64,000 bases of DNA from Monosporascus cannonballus (Eukaryota > Ascomycota > Sordariomycetes > Xylariales). The notes under the pieces were generated by a model. That model did not search any database and was not told the origin of the DNA. It worked only from the letters and a program-made list of their open reading frames with translations. The stretch is taken from NCBI GenBank assembly GCA_004154925.1, contig QJNS01000094.1:209071-273070 (forward strand), read 5' to 3'. This document shows positions 39,540 to 52,700 of the stretch, one piece after another. The translations under genes were made by a program, and so were the position numbers. How positions within the stretch are numbered: the first letter of the stretch is position 1; the number at the start of each line of letters is the position of its first letter.

Positions 39540-39710
39540 AATATTTAAAACAATATATGGATTTTACGAATACAAAATAATGCCTATAAGATTTACTAAT
39601 ATTTCCGCCAGTTTTTAACGCTTAATAATAATTACGCTTAAAAAATTTCTAAATAAATTTGTTTTCGTTTATCTTGATAATATCCTTATTTATTCTGAAA
39701 TTTTAGAAAA
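39540..39710 (+). pseudogene. Reverse transcriptase core remnant of Gypsy B
   Basis: Reading gives YGFYEYKIMPIRFTN then ISASF, and LKKFLNKFVFVYLDNILIYS. This is the Gypsy RT fingers/palm pattern Y-G-L-Y-E-x-x-V-M-P-F-G-L-T-N-A-P-A-T-F and the Y-L-D-D-I-L-I-Y-S catalytic box with Asp changed to Asn. Confidence 0.88.
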
Positions 39711-41854
39711 ATATAAAAAATATATCGCCTAAATACTTTAAATATTAAATAAAATAAATATCTAAGTTAACCCGGCCAAAAAAATATAGCATACGCAGAA
39801 ATTGGACTTTCTAGGATATACTTTTATTCCCGGCCAAATTTAGATTTAACGCTTTAAGATAGAAATAATTAAGAATTGGCTTATCCTTAATAAAGCAATT
39901 ATTATAGATATCCGATATATTTTAAGATTTACGGGTTATGTACGTGACCTAATTAAGAAATATGGAGATATTATTAGGCCATTAACGAAACTTATTATTA
40001 AAAAATACTTTAAAAAAATTCAAATTCCCAAAAAAAATAAAAAAAATATTCCGGAAATTAAAAAAAACAATTACTGGTGGATTAATAATAAAAATGTTAA
40101 ACCCAAATAAAAAAAAATAACTAAAAACAGATATTTTAAAGTACGCTTTAAGTATAATTCTAAAATAATAAAAAAATAACAGTAAATAATACTTCATAGC
40201 TTATTACTTAAAAGCATTTCGAAACGCAAAACTTAAATACCAGATTTACGACAAAAAGCTATTAGTAATTATTAACGTTTTTAAAAAAATAAAAACTTTT
40301 CCTTAACGGAACGAAAAAACCTTTTAATATTTATTTTAATTACAAAAACCTTATTCGATTCATAAAAACTTAAAAACTAAATAAATAATATAAAAAATAA
40401 ATGATTTTTCTATTTAGATTTAACTTTAGGATATATTATATCAAAAAAAAATATCCAAACAGATATTTTTAATTGCAAAAAAAATTACGATTCCAAAGTC
40501 CCCAAAAAAAGCATGTAAATATTACAATATAATAAAAACGGTATCGTATAATTATATGAAATAATAAAAATATTAATACCCGAACTTTTAATACGGTTCC
40601 GAAATTCTTACGATACGGAAAAATAAAAGGAAATTTAGTAATTAAAAGGATAACCAAAAAATTAATTATTATATTATGGCAAAATTTATGTTCCTAAAAA
40701 ATAATAAAAATAATTTATAAAAAAATTTCATAAAAACTTATTATATAGATATTAAAAAATTTTCAAAATTATTAAACGGCTATAAAAACGATATAACTTT
40801 CCAAAGTTACGCCGTATAATTAAAAAAATAATTAAAAATTATAACGTTTGTAATAAGGCCAAAATAATACGTTATAAGCTTTATAGGCTATTATAACCTA
40901 TTAATATTCCTAATAAGATATAAAATACCATAATTTAAAATTTTATTATTAACTTATTATTATTTAAAAACCTAATTACCGGAATCGAATATGATAAAAT
41001 ATAAGTAATTATTGACAAATTTACCAAATATAGGTATTTTTTATTTTTTTAAAAAAAATATAATGGCAAAATAATTAATTTACGTTTTTATCAGATATTA
41101 TTTTGATAAATACGGAATATTAAAAAAGATTATTTCCGACAAAAATACATTATTTATTTCGAAATTCGGTATTAATTTTTCAAATAAATAAATATTAAAT
41201 TTAAATTTTTAATAACATATTATCATTAAATAAATAATTAAATCGAAAAATTAAATTAAATTTTGGAATAATACTTTCGGAATTATATTAATTATTAATA
41301 AAATAATTAGATAAAATTTTTATTATTGGTACAAATTACTTATAATATTTCCGTTAACGGGGATATAGGCGTATCTCCTTATACGGCTATGTACGGACAT
41401 AATATAAAGGTAAAACGATCCAAATAACCGTTTAATAAAATACTAAAAATTATTATAATTACTCCAAAAACAAAGATATTAATAACAGAAATCAAGATAA
41501 TTCAAGCCCGTTTCTAAAACGAATTATAATTTCTCCAATAACGGATAACCTAATATTATAATAAAAAAAATTAAAAAATTAATTTTAACGAAAAGAAATA
41601 AAGTTTATTTATTACGTTAAAAATAAAATATAATTTCGAACATTTTATAAATTAAAACAAAAAAACTTAATAATAAATTCGATTTTAAAAAGTTTAACCT
41701 ATTTAAAGTTAAAAAAGTTATTTTTAAAATTAATTACCGACTATCGTTACCTAAAAACATAAAAATATACCTTATTTTCTATATTTCTTTACTTAAATTA
41801 ATATTTAAAAATGCCCCGTTAAAAACAGATTTAAAATTCCAAAAAAATTTAAAC

Positions 41855-42020
41855 GAATATGAAATTAAACGAATATTAAATTTTAAAATAATTAAAAATA
41901 AAATCCAGTACTTAATTAAATAAGAAAAATATTTATATAAAAAAAATACGTAAAAACTATTTAATTACTTAACAAATATAATAAACCTAATTAAAACGTT
42001 TTACCGCCAAAATCTTAACT
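41855..42020 (+). pseudogene. Chromodomain remnant of Gypsy B
   Basis: The stretch reads NEYEIKRILNFKI then IQYLIK-stop, K-x-L-x-x-K-N-T-stop, NYLTN and LIKTFYR. This fits a chromodomain (E-Y-E-V-E-x-I-L, Y-L-V-K-W-K-G-Y, N-T-W-E-P, H-L-x-N, L-I-x-x-F-H). The stops fall on the two conserved Trp codons (TGG to TAG/TAA type). Confidence 0.85.
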
Positions 42021-42676
42021 AATTATCTTTAATATAATTAAGATCGTAAACGATAACAGTTTTTTACTTAAATTAACCCTTACGGCGTTTTAATCGAAAA
42101 AAATAAATACTTTTATTAACGTATTTAACTTTGAAATAAATTATATTTATTTCTTTTTTTACGATCCTTTTCCGTATTTAGTTTTTTTCGCTTTTCCAAT
42201 TTATCTATATTTTTAAATCCTTTTTGAATAAATGATATCCTTTTAAAATATAATTATTCAAATTAACGATTTAACTAAACGATATAATTAAATAATTTTT
42301 GGAATTATTAAATAACCAGACGTTTTTTTCGGTTTATCCGGAATTTTTCGGCCCGGATATTTTTAAACGATAAAAACAAAATATAATTCTTATTGCAGAA
42401 CTAAATATTGGCCGCCAAATAATTTTAATAGTTTTTTTAACTTTTTAACATTTTATAAAAAAACCTTTTTTCGAAATAACGTATATATGGCATAATTTCG
42501 AAACCAAATTAAAAGATTAATTTAATTAATTTATAACGATTTTTAATGGAAAATTTAAGGCGTTTTCGAGATTTATCCAATATAATTAAATATAGTATTA
42601 TAATATAAAAAAGGAAAATAAGTTAAAAACTTATTTTTTTTATTTTTAAAAATAAAGATCCTGGAAAAAAAAATAA

Positions 42677-43102
42677 TATTACGTTTAAAAAGGATTTTAT
42701 TAAGCCTAAAGGAGGCCTAGGAAATTAGAAACGTTCGGAATCTCCACCTCCCATCGGATAAACCTCGGGTTTTTATCAATTTCCAGAAATACCAGGAAAT
42801 TTATAAACAACAAACACCATAATTTCTTATAATCCCCAAAAACCATAAAAAACATAAAAAATAAAAAGGATATATAAGGTTTAGGTTTTTTATATAAATA
42901 ATATTTACTTAATTTCGTTCCTTAATTATTAATTTAAGTTCTTAATTAGAAGCAACTATACCGTTCTTTAATTGGGAAAAAAATACCTTAAAATTTCCTG
43001 AACGAATATCTAAGTTATTCCTCGCCTTATTATTACTTACAAATTAAGACCTTTTTCGGATATTGCTCATACTACCAGGTGGTATATAACAGGTTCGTTA
43101 CA
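42677..43102 (+). repeat. 3' LTR of Gypsy B
   Basis: 426 bp, TATTACGTTTAAAAAGG to GGTTCGTTACA, after the purine tract CTGGAAAAAAAAATAA. It aligns end to end with the 5' LTR and with the solo LTR at 29,400-29,838. Confidence 0.88.
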
Positions 43103-43695
43103 TTTACGTTAACGTAATAATCGTAATAATGGCTTTTAATTATTTTTATTTTCGACGTTTTTATTTTTTTAATTTATCCAATAATTAAAATTTACGTTAT
43201 ATTATAATAATACCTTTCGAACAAGCTAACGCCTTTTATTCACGCAAACGAATAAAACAAAAAAAATTTTAATTATTTTTTTCCTAATATTTACGTTAAA
43301 TTTCGAAATAAAATCGTTAAAATTTTAATAATTGCTTTTAAGTAAACGCTTCTTTGCGTTTTAAGTATTAATGCTTACCATAAATATTTTACAAAAAAAA
43401 AAATAAATACGTTAATATTATTATAGGATCGACCTCGATTAATATATTTTTTATACCTTAAAACGTTTTCCATTATTTTACACTTTATATTTTTCGAAAA
43501 ACAATAAAAACAAAACATAATTTCGTAATTAAATTCGTTAAAAGTTTTTACAAAATTATTATAACGAACGGTAAAAGAACAGGGAATGCGATAAATTTTA
43601 AAAATGCGAAACGATATAATTAAACGTAAAAAAAAAGATATTTATTAAACGAAAAAAAAAATCTTAAAGGTAAAATTTAAGAAAAAAGAAGATCG

Positions 43696-44078
43696 TATTA
43701 CGACTTAATAAATTCCGGCCTTAAAAAACGGTTAAACAGGGAATATACGGGCTATTTACCGAATTACGTAACAATAATTATTATTAAGCTAATAATTATT
43801 AATAATTAAAAATAATCTTATGTAATCGTAATTATTACCAACGGCATAATTACGAATAATTAAGCCCAAAAAAAGGATATATACGTTTATTATTTCCATA
43901 ATTTAGATAATATTAGCTTATAATATTTATCAATATTAATCGTTTATAATAAGGTATTTCCGATATTACGAAACGTAATATATTATTATATTTATTACTT
44001 AAATTCTTACAATATTTCTGCTAACATAAACTCGTTAACTTAAGGTTTAATAATTAGTTAAACCGCCTAATTATTATA
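43696..44078 (+). repeat. 3' LTR of Gypsy A3
   Basis: 383 bp, TATTACGACTTAATAAA to AATTATTATA, followed by AGTAA. It is preceded by the purine tract AAGAAAAAAGAAGATCG. Differences from the 5' LTR are overwhelmingly transitions. Confidence 0.88.
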
Positions 44079-44083
44079 AGTAA

Positions 44084-46161
44084 ATATCTTATAATAACTA
44101 CAACTTTTTAATTACGCGATTTCGTAAAATACGTATCCCAAAGAACTATTATAAATCCTTTAAGTTATTAATATAAAAACGTTATATTAATTTCGTAAAA
44201 AATTTTTTAACGCGTATTATATCGCAAATCCTATATATTATAACTATATCGTTAAAATAAAAAAACAACGTTAACCAACTATTAGTCATAATATATAAAT
44301 TATCCGGAACGGATTTTAATCCCAGTTTTTTTAATCCTGTTATCAAGTCCCGTTATCATAAAAATAATAATTGCCTTAAGCCGTATAAGGCCTTCCGAAA
44401 CCTTAAATAAAAACCCGGACGTACGAATCCTTGTAAAAAGCGTATATATACTAATTTATCAAGGTCGTTATGCAGAAACGCGTTAACGGCGTTAAGTTAA
44501 CAAAGTTTAAGATTAAATCGGGTTATAACAGCTATAAGTATGTGGAAAAACCTTTTTACTAACGTAAATACGTAGGCGTTAAAATCCCTACGGGGCTAAA
44601 AATTATCCCGGACAATAATCTTAGCCTTAAACTTTTAAAATACTCCGTATTTATTAAATTTATATATAAATATTTATATTAACGGAGAAATACCGTTAAA
44701 ATTTATATCCTAAATTGTCTTTTATAATAAGGTAACGATAATTAATTGCTTTATCCAATATATCTAATCTTATTTTTTTACGCAACCGCCTTTTAGTTTT
44801 TAGTATACTTATATTATATGGTTTCCTATCAATTTTTAAAAGCAGCAAAAAAGTTAATACGATATAAGCAATTATACTTAATCGCAATTAAAAAAATAAC
44901 GTTAAAAACAATTAAATACGTATTACGTTTTTCGAATACCAATTTATAATTAATATTGGCCGAAAATAACTTTTTTTTTCCATTTCGTATTCCAAAATCG
45001 ATAATAATTATCTAATTTAAAAAATCTAATTCCGTACGTCATTACCGTAACTAAAATAATTTCCGGTATAAGCAAATAAAGTTATTTAACTTTACGTTCC
45101 GAATCGTTCGTTTTATTAATAATATCCAAAACGTTTTTTTTCGAAATTATTATTAATTACCAAATTAACGGAATTTTTATCCAAAATAACTTTATAAAAA
45201 TTATTAGGTTTTACTCCCTTAATTTTTTATAAAAATTTTTAATTAGGGAAATTTATAATTATTATAATAATATCGTAAATAACTTTTTTAAGTTCGTTCT
45301 ACTTTACTAAATTATTTACCCTCTTAACAATACTTATTTTTAAAGGATTACTATTAAAAATAACTTTAAACGTTTTTAAGAAAGTTATTACTATAAGTAA
45401 AATAAAGATACTGTCGATTTAGTCGTTTAATTTTACAATTTCAAACAAAAATTTCTTTTGTTCGCCTTAATATTTTTTCGTTTCGTCGAAAATAACGTCC
45501 CTAACGGTAATAACGCGTTATTACGAAAAAATCCATATCTAATATATATTGTTAGCCACGTATCCCACAAAGTAATCAATATACGTTTTAAAATCCATTT
45601 TTTTAAGCATTTTGCACCCTGACGGATAACTTCCGTAAGCGCATAAACCTTTAATCCGAAAAATACGATATTCTTTATACTTACTTTTAAACCGTTTTCG
45701 GAAATAAATATTTTATCCCTCTTAACTAATTACTTATTAAAAACCTAAATAAAAATCTTTTAACCTAAGGCTTAAATAAATATGTAATTAACAATATATA
45801 TAATTATTTTTATTACTTCCGGCCATAAGTCGGAAAAAAGGTTATTACTAATAATTAAATAACGTACTTTCGTAATAATTACGCCCCCGGCGCGTTCCTA
45901 AATATTTGCAAATTTTTTGGTATATGGAAATAAGGGCTTATAAAAAATACTTATATTAAAAATTATTTTCGGAATTTATTCCCGAAAGAAGTTTCGCCGT
46001 TTAATACGATCGTTTTAACCTTAATATAAAATTGTTTTTTAAGAAAAATTATTACATTTATCAAAGCGGTTAAAGCGTATTTCTTCCGCTTTAAAATATA
46101 ACTAATCTTAGCCTTAATAACTAGATAAATAATAATTAACGCTTTCGTACGCCCGTCGAAA
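44084..46161 (-). pseudogene. Copia integrase C-terminus and reverse transcriptase remnant
   Basis: Minus-strand coding relic between A3 and A4. Reading from the right: a GYVANNIY-stop-IWI segment followed by RVITVRDVIFDETKKY (about 45,440-45,610), the linker that ends Copia integrase. Then comes RT with LNAVNAFLHNDL (about 44,465-44,500; family pattern Q-L-D-A-V-N-A-F-L-x-x-D-L), and VYIRFLQGFVRPG with GLIRLKA (about 44,340-44,450; family pattern Y-M-x-x-P-x-G-F and A-L-Y-G-L-R-x-S). Asp-to-Asn and Gly/Trp losses are G-to-A type. It is interrupted on both sides by Gypsy insertions. Confidence 0.85.
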
Positions 46162-46555
46162 TGTTAGGACCTAACGATCTTGGCTTCTTACGGACGGTTG
46201 GAACCACAAAAGGATCAAGCTCCGACCCAAGCCAAGGCGTTACGTAACTGGCTCAAAGGTTTCAAAGCGCCAAGCGCCTTAAGCCCCTTAAGTTGGCAGA
46301 AAAGCTTAAAGGGCTTAAGGGATTTAAGGGTTTAAGCCATTTAAGTACTTTAAGCCAAAATAAAAATATATACGTTCGTTATTTCCATAATTTAAATAAT
46401 TTTAATTTATAATAAAATATTATTACCTAAAATGCTTTTAATGTTACGAAATATAAATTATTATTATATTTATTATTTAAAATCTTATAATATTCTTATT
46501 AATATAAACCTATTAACTTAGGTTTAATAATTAATTAAATTATTAAATTATTATA
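46162..46555 (+). repeat. 5' LTR of Gypsy A4
   Basis: 394 bp, TGTTAGGACCTAACGATC to ATTATTATA, after CGAAA. The U3 part (46,255-46,365) is packed with CTTAAG, TTTAAG and GCTTAA units. Confidence 0.9.
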
Positions 46556-49500
46556 CGTTATAAATTTTTATTTAATAATATTATTAGATTTTAAGTAATA
46601 CCGCCGATATTATAATTATTAATAAATAACCCAAATAACTTATTTACCAGGTCCTTAAAAACTTTAATATTGGAATAAAATCCGAAAAAAAAAATAATTT
46701 TATTTTTTTCGAAAAGAAATTTTTTAACGCTTAGATATTATAAACGAACGTATTATTTAGTTTAAATAAAATAAAAATAACCTTATTACGTTTTTTTAAG
46801 TTATTTATAAGAAATTTAAGGAAAAAGGAAAAATCCTTAAAACCGGAAAACCTTTTCGGCCGAACTAAGTTATTTAGCTAAATTCTATTAAGGAATTAAA
46901 AAAGGTTTTTAAATTTTTTAAGTTAAAATCTTTTAATAAAATTTCGACTAAATTATAATTATTTTTAATTTAATACCGAACGTATTTCGGGTATTTTCTT
47001 ATTTAATTTATTACGTTTATTATACGAATTAAATTTATAATTAAACGATTTACCGGAAATATGGTTATTTGGTTTAAGCCGGCTATAAAAAATACGTTAT
47101 TTTATTAATCGAAAAACGTAACCCGGAAATAATACGGATATATAACGATTACGAATAATTTGAATAAACGATAATAAAAACTTTTAAAATAATAAACGAA
47201 AAAATAAAAGCTAAAATGTAAATTTAATAATTATAATAAAAAAAATCGGCATCCAAGTACGATAACGTATTAATTTAATTAATATCTAAATTAAATTAAG
47301 AATAAAAAATATTAATAATTAAATTTTTTAATAATTTAAAAAAAAATATAAAATTTTTTTTAAATTTAACCGGCCTAATTATTTATCGGATTATATTATT
47401 ATGGCAATTAAAATTAATAACCGGCAATATGCTTAACGTACTAAAGGAATTAAAAAAACGATAATAAATCCCGATATACGGTTAATATTAACGTTTTTTG
47501 GCGTAATAACACTTTTTATAATATTAAATTAGGCCTTATGGAATTAGGAGCCATTTATAAAAAGGATTAAAGTTAGATTAAGTGTTATAATTACGGAAAA
47601 AAGGGATATAAGGTTTATAAATATTTTTTACCCAAAAAATTACGACGGAATAATTAAAAACCTGTATTTAAAAAATAACCTAAGGAAAATTAAAAAAACG
47701 AAAAATTTATTAATATAATTTGGCTTAAATATATATCAGGTTTACCGTAACAAAAAATTTAATAAAAAATATAAAAAGCTAAAAATCTGGTTTAATAAGT
47801 AATTAAGGAATAACGGAATATTTTTAAAAAATAATTAAAGGAATATTAAGGCTGGATAAAGAAGGTTTATCCCGGAACCCTTAATCGATACGGCAAAATA
47901 TATGTTATTTATTGCCGACGACGGGATTACCCTTAATATAAAAAATAAAAACGATATATTTATAATAGGATTATCTATATATATTATAAGGGATTTAATT
48001 TTTTTAACCGAACGGGAAATAATAAAAACGATAAATAATAATATCGGCATTTTCGATTTATAACCCTTAAAAACGATTTTTTTTAGCTGGTAACAATAAA
48101 AAACTAATTTAAAGGAAAATAATATTTGCAAAAAAACCCTTTTTATTATTATAAGTAATATAATTATTAAACAGAAAAAAAATTAATTTAGCATATTATG
48201 GAAAAATATTGCCAAAAAGTTATTACGGATTTTTATTTTTAATTAATATTTATTATAGATCCCGATAAACGATAAGCCTTAAAGGAAGAAATTTAACGAT
48301 TTATACGAAACCTTTAATAAAAAGGAAATAAAATTTAATGGGAAATTATACGCCATATTAAAAAATAATTTACCTAATAAAGAAAAAAAATTTAATAAAA
48401 TTAAAAATAATTAATATAATTCGAAGGCATAATATGCCGACAAAAATAATAAATATAATAATTTAATACGTTATATAAAAAAACATAAATAAGGTTCGAC
48501 AAATTCGAAAAAAAATTAAAAGATAAAAATTATTTATAAAAAAGCCGCAAAATAACGAAACCCAAAGAAATTAAAAGGAATTCCTAAAAAAGGCTTTAAA
48601 TATAACGATAAAAACCGTTAATAATTTTATTACTTTGGATATACGAATTAGAACGTATTGGTATACCGTAATAATGGATTACAGAACTTTAAATAGAAAT
48701 TATATTATACCAGATATAATTAATAAACTTAAATTATTATAAAAATATAAATTAAAATCTTATATAACGACAAACGCCGAAGGTCAAAATTTTACTTACG
48801 ATAATAAAAAAATCCTATATAAAATTAATTACCTTAAGATCTTTATTTAAAGATAATACCAAATAATTAATTTCGATATCGTTTTATTTAGGAATTACGA
48901 TATAATCTTAGGAAGATTATGGATGTATTAATATAAGGCCTTAATCGACGGAAAAATTAGCCAAGTAAAGTTCGTTTTATACCTTATCGATAAGCAAGAT
49001 TTAAAAAAAAAGATTTTAATATTTAATCGAAAATAACGACAAATATAAGTATAAGAATATAATAAATACTTTATTACCCAAAAGGATAAAATATAAAAAA
49101 AAAAAAAATATTAAAGAAAAATACGACGTATTATTATTATTATTAAAGTAAAATTATGGCAATTAAATAACGATCTAAAATAATAGCCTTAAAAATCAAA
49201 AAATCTAATTAATATATTACCATAATATTATAAATACAAATAGCTTTTTAAAAAGGAACTAAATATAAAATTATTAAAATATAGCGAATAAAATTACGAA
49301 ATTATTTTCAAAAAGGGTTCTTTAACGAAATTTTACCCTATTTACAACCTTAGCAAAAATAAGTTATACGTTTTCCGGGAATATTTAAAAAATCGGTTAT
49401 AAAAAAAATAGATTCGATTTTTAAAGTTACTGGCAAAATACCCCATGTTTTTCGTATTTAAAAAAAATAAAAAACTATAACTTATAATTAATTATCGGCA

Positions 49501-51001
49501 ACTAAACGACATTATTATTAAGGACTAAACGTTATTGCCCTTAATTACAAAAATAAAAAACCGATTTTATAAAACCAAATAATTTATAACATTTAATTTT
49601 AAAAATGGATATAACCTTATTAAAATTAAAAAAGGATACGAATGGAAAATAATATTTAAAATAAAATACGGATTATTTAAATATTTAATTACGTTAATAA
49701 AATTTACGAACGTATTAATAACTTTTTAACGGATAATAAATTATATATTACGAAAATATTTCGACGTTTTTGTTATATATTATTTCGATAATATTTTTAT
49801 CTTTTTAAAAACGGAAAAAATATACGTAAAATACGTTTATAAAGTTTTTTAAGTTTTACAAAACGTAAAACTATTAGTTAATGCAAAAAAAAGTTAGTTC
49901 CATAAGCAAAAAATAAAATATCTAAGATATATTATTACCCCAAAATATATTAGGATGGACCCAAAGAAAATCGTTATAATTACAAAATAGTAAACGTTAA
50001 CGATAATTAAAAAAATATAAATATTTTTTAAATTTGCTAATTATTACAAAAAATTTATTCGAAACTTTAATAAAATTGTTATATCCTTAATTAACCTTAT
50101 TAAGAAAAAAAAATTTAAATAAACGCCTAAAACGGAAAAAACGTTTTAAGAAATTAAGAATACGATTATTAACGAATTAATACTAATGATATACAATTTA
50201 AATCGTTCCGTTAAATTAAAAACTAATATTTTGGATTACGTATTAAGCGTAATAATCGGATAACGAAATAATTAAGGCAAATTATATTTTATCGTATTTT
50301 TCTTATATAAGTTAAAAGGAACCGAATTTAATTACGGTATTTTAAATAAGGAATTTATGGCTATTATTATGGCATTCCGTAAGTTTAAATATTTTTTAAA
50401 AAGAAATTTATATTAAGTTAAAATTTATACAAATTATTAAAATTTTACTTAATTTATTACGACCAAAAAATTTACCGAATAATAATTATGATACGTAAAA
50501 AAATTAACAAATTTCGATTTCGTTATTATTTATAAAGAAAGTTTAAAAAACGGTAAAGCAAATATTTTGAATAAATAATTAAACTTTAAGGAAAAATTAG
50601 TTAAAATTAATTATATAATTTTTGATATTATTATAAAAAAATATTTATGCCCGCGATAAATTGCAATAATTCGGGTAATATTTTTAAATATATATTAGAA
50701 AATCCAGCAGTATAATAACGGTTTTCCAAAAAACCAAAAAATAAACAAAATATAAATTTTAAAAAAATATTAGATAAATTTAGTACGAAATATATACGAA
50801 TATTAATTATATAGATATTTAGGAATTTATAAAACCTTAAAACGATTTTAACGTATATATTTTTTTCCTAAAATAAAAACAATAATTCAAAAAGTACGAC
50901 GACAGTATAACCTTTATAATAAGACTAAGGCATAATAATATAAGCCCTATAAAAAGCTATAACTATTACCGGTTTTAAAAAGACCTTAAGATTTAATCAT
51001 T

Positions 51002-51238
51002 ATGGATTTTATTATTAAATTTCTTTTATCCGAAAATTTAGCGATAAAAATATATTATAATAACGTTTTCGTTATCGTCGATCGGTTTACGAAATTTTCT
51101 TATTTTTTACTTTATTATAAAGATATTAACGTAAAACAAATAATATATATTTTTTTAAAAAATATTTTTAATATATATAAATTATTAATAAAAATTATTT
51201 TAAATAAAGGTTCGAAATTTGCATTTAAATTTTGGTAA
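51002..51238 (+). pseudogene. Integrase core fragment of Gypsy A4
   Basis: A 78-residue open fragment reading MDFIIKF, then YYNNVFVIVDRFTKFSYFLL, KQIIYIF and ILNKGSKFAFKFW. It is homologous to 13,434-13,691. The D-R-D acidic position reads N-K-G, so catalytic activity would be lost even if translated. Confidence 0.85.
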
Positions 51239-51999
51239 GGCTTTATAATATAAATCGGCTTAAACCATAAATTATTTAATGTATTTAAATTATAAACGGA
51301 CGGATAAACGGAACGGTTAAATTAAATATTAAAAATATATTTACAATATTATATTAATTATAAACAAAATAACTAAATTAAAAAGTTATTTATTATTTAA
51401 TTAATTTATAATATTAGTTATTACGAAAATATTAAGATAATATTAATTAACGCAAATTTTGGCTTTATTCCAAAAATTTATAAAAAAATACGTAATAACG
51501 GTTTAATTAATATTAAAATAATTCTTACGTTAAAATAATTATAATAATTATATCAGGAAATAAAAATAGAATTAAAATTTGTACGGAACCAAATAAATAA
51601 ATATTATAATTAAAAAAGATTAAAAAAATTAATTTTCAAAAAAAAGGAAATAATTTATTTCGTTACCAAAAATATTTAAACAAAAAAACTTAACAAAAAA
51701 TTCGATTTTAAATATATCGGTCTATATAAAATTATTAAGAAAATTTCAGAAAATAATTATTAATTAAAATTTTTACCAAAAATTAAATTCCATTTAATTT
51801 TTTATATTTTTTTATTCGAATTAACAATAAATATAATTAAAATATATATGGCATAAAATAACGTAAAAATGGAAAACGAATAAACATATAAAGTAAAAAA
51901 AATCCTCGATATAAAAAAATAAAACGGATTTACTTAATACCTAATTAAATAAAAAAAATACTTAAATTTTAAAAATACCTGGGAACCCGTTAAGAACCT

Positions 52000-52700
52000 T
52001 ATTGGCGCCTAGCGCCTATTAAAGAATTTTTATTAATAATAACGGGCGCATCCTAATTAACGGCCGATTAATTAATAGCCGGGATATCGGGCTAATCGGC
52101 CGCGGCCTGCGTTAACGTGGCAGCTACGACGGCAGCTTCCAGCTATTCCTGTTCCTATTCCAGATACTTAAATTCTTTTATGGCCTCTGCGCCCTTAATC
52201 TTTTAACGAAATATTTCCATATTATAACGACGGAATAACCGCCTTTGTTTTTGCAAACGGTCCAGCTTATTGGCAGCGATACGTAATATTTTACGAACTT
52301 ATTCCTTTTTACGCTTTAAACGGTTTTTCTTATTAAAAAGTTTTTGGTATTCGGTTTCCAAAAAACTAAAAACGTTATAAAGGCCCTTATAATAAATATA
52401 TCGCGTATATTTTAAAAACTTTCGAATAACTTTATATTCCGTACTTTCCTTTTCGTAATAAAAACAAAAAAATATCTTAAAACCAAAACGTTTAATACGT
52501 TTTAAAAGGATTAAAGCGTTAATACGCTTACGAAAACGAAATTTTTTAATTCGACCTAATATGATAAATATGTAAAAAGGAAAAATACTTACCGAAACTG
52601 CCAAAATAAACAATTTGATTTTTAGGGATAAAAATCCTGGAAAGGGGGAAATCGTATTAGGACTTAACGGTTTTGGCTTTTTACGGACGGTCGGAACCAT
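52000..52700 (-). pseudogene. Antisense ORF relic in Gypsy A4 (conserved in family A)
   Basis: Opposite to pol, between integrase and 3' LTR, the minus strand holds a largely open reading: an uninterrupted part at 52,299-52,700, then after one frame break the segment VRKILRIAANKLDRLQKQRR, FRRYNMEIF, KIKGAEAIKEF and VVAATLTQAAAD. The same residues (AANKL, KQRRLFR, GIK, LTQAAA) are read on the minus strand of A1 (about 1,640-1,905), and similar DNA is in A2 (14,400-14,950). I recall comparable basic, coiled-coil ORFs, often with a Cys-rich N-terminus, from fungal genome annotations near Gypsy elements, but cannot confirm this here. The part inside the LTR is probably not coding. Confidence 0.5.

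Larger units (their letters stand above)
35873..43102 (+). mobile_element. Gypsy B, chromodomain type, 7.2 kb
   Basis: A 7,230-bp chromovirus-like element with LTRs of 427 bp (35,873-36,299) and 426 bp (42,677-43,102). Its target duplication now reads CTTAT (35,868-35,872) and TTTAC (43,103-43,107). Both derive from CTTAC by one C-to-T each, and CTTAC is what the uninterrupted A copy has at this place. Remnants in order: gag (36,550-37,750), RT (about 39,540-39,710, YLDNILIYSE), RNase H (about 40,190-40,310), integrase (about 40,980-41,420, with GVSPYTAMYGHN) and chromodomain (41,855-42,020). It is the most AT-rich element of the window and is completely non-functional. Confidence 0.92.
30078..44078 (+). 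mobile_element. Gypsy A3, split by Gypsy B
   Basis: LTRs of 386 bp (30,078-30,463) and 383 bp (43,696-44,078) and exact AGTAA duplications (30,073-30,077 and 44,079-44,083) define this copy, inserted in the Copia RT/RNase H coding region. Its own length without Gypsy B is about 6.8 kb. Internal order: gag with decayed zinc knuckle (about 31,310), protease, RT (YLDDIF box near 33,545), RNase H (34,045-34,245), integrase (about 34,740-35,000) and an antisense-ORF region in which Gypsy B sits. The internal region belongs to the A family, but the 5' half of its LTR is unlike that of A1, A2 and A4. All frames are destroyed by transition-type changes. Confidence 0.92.
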
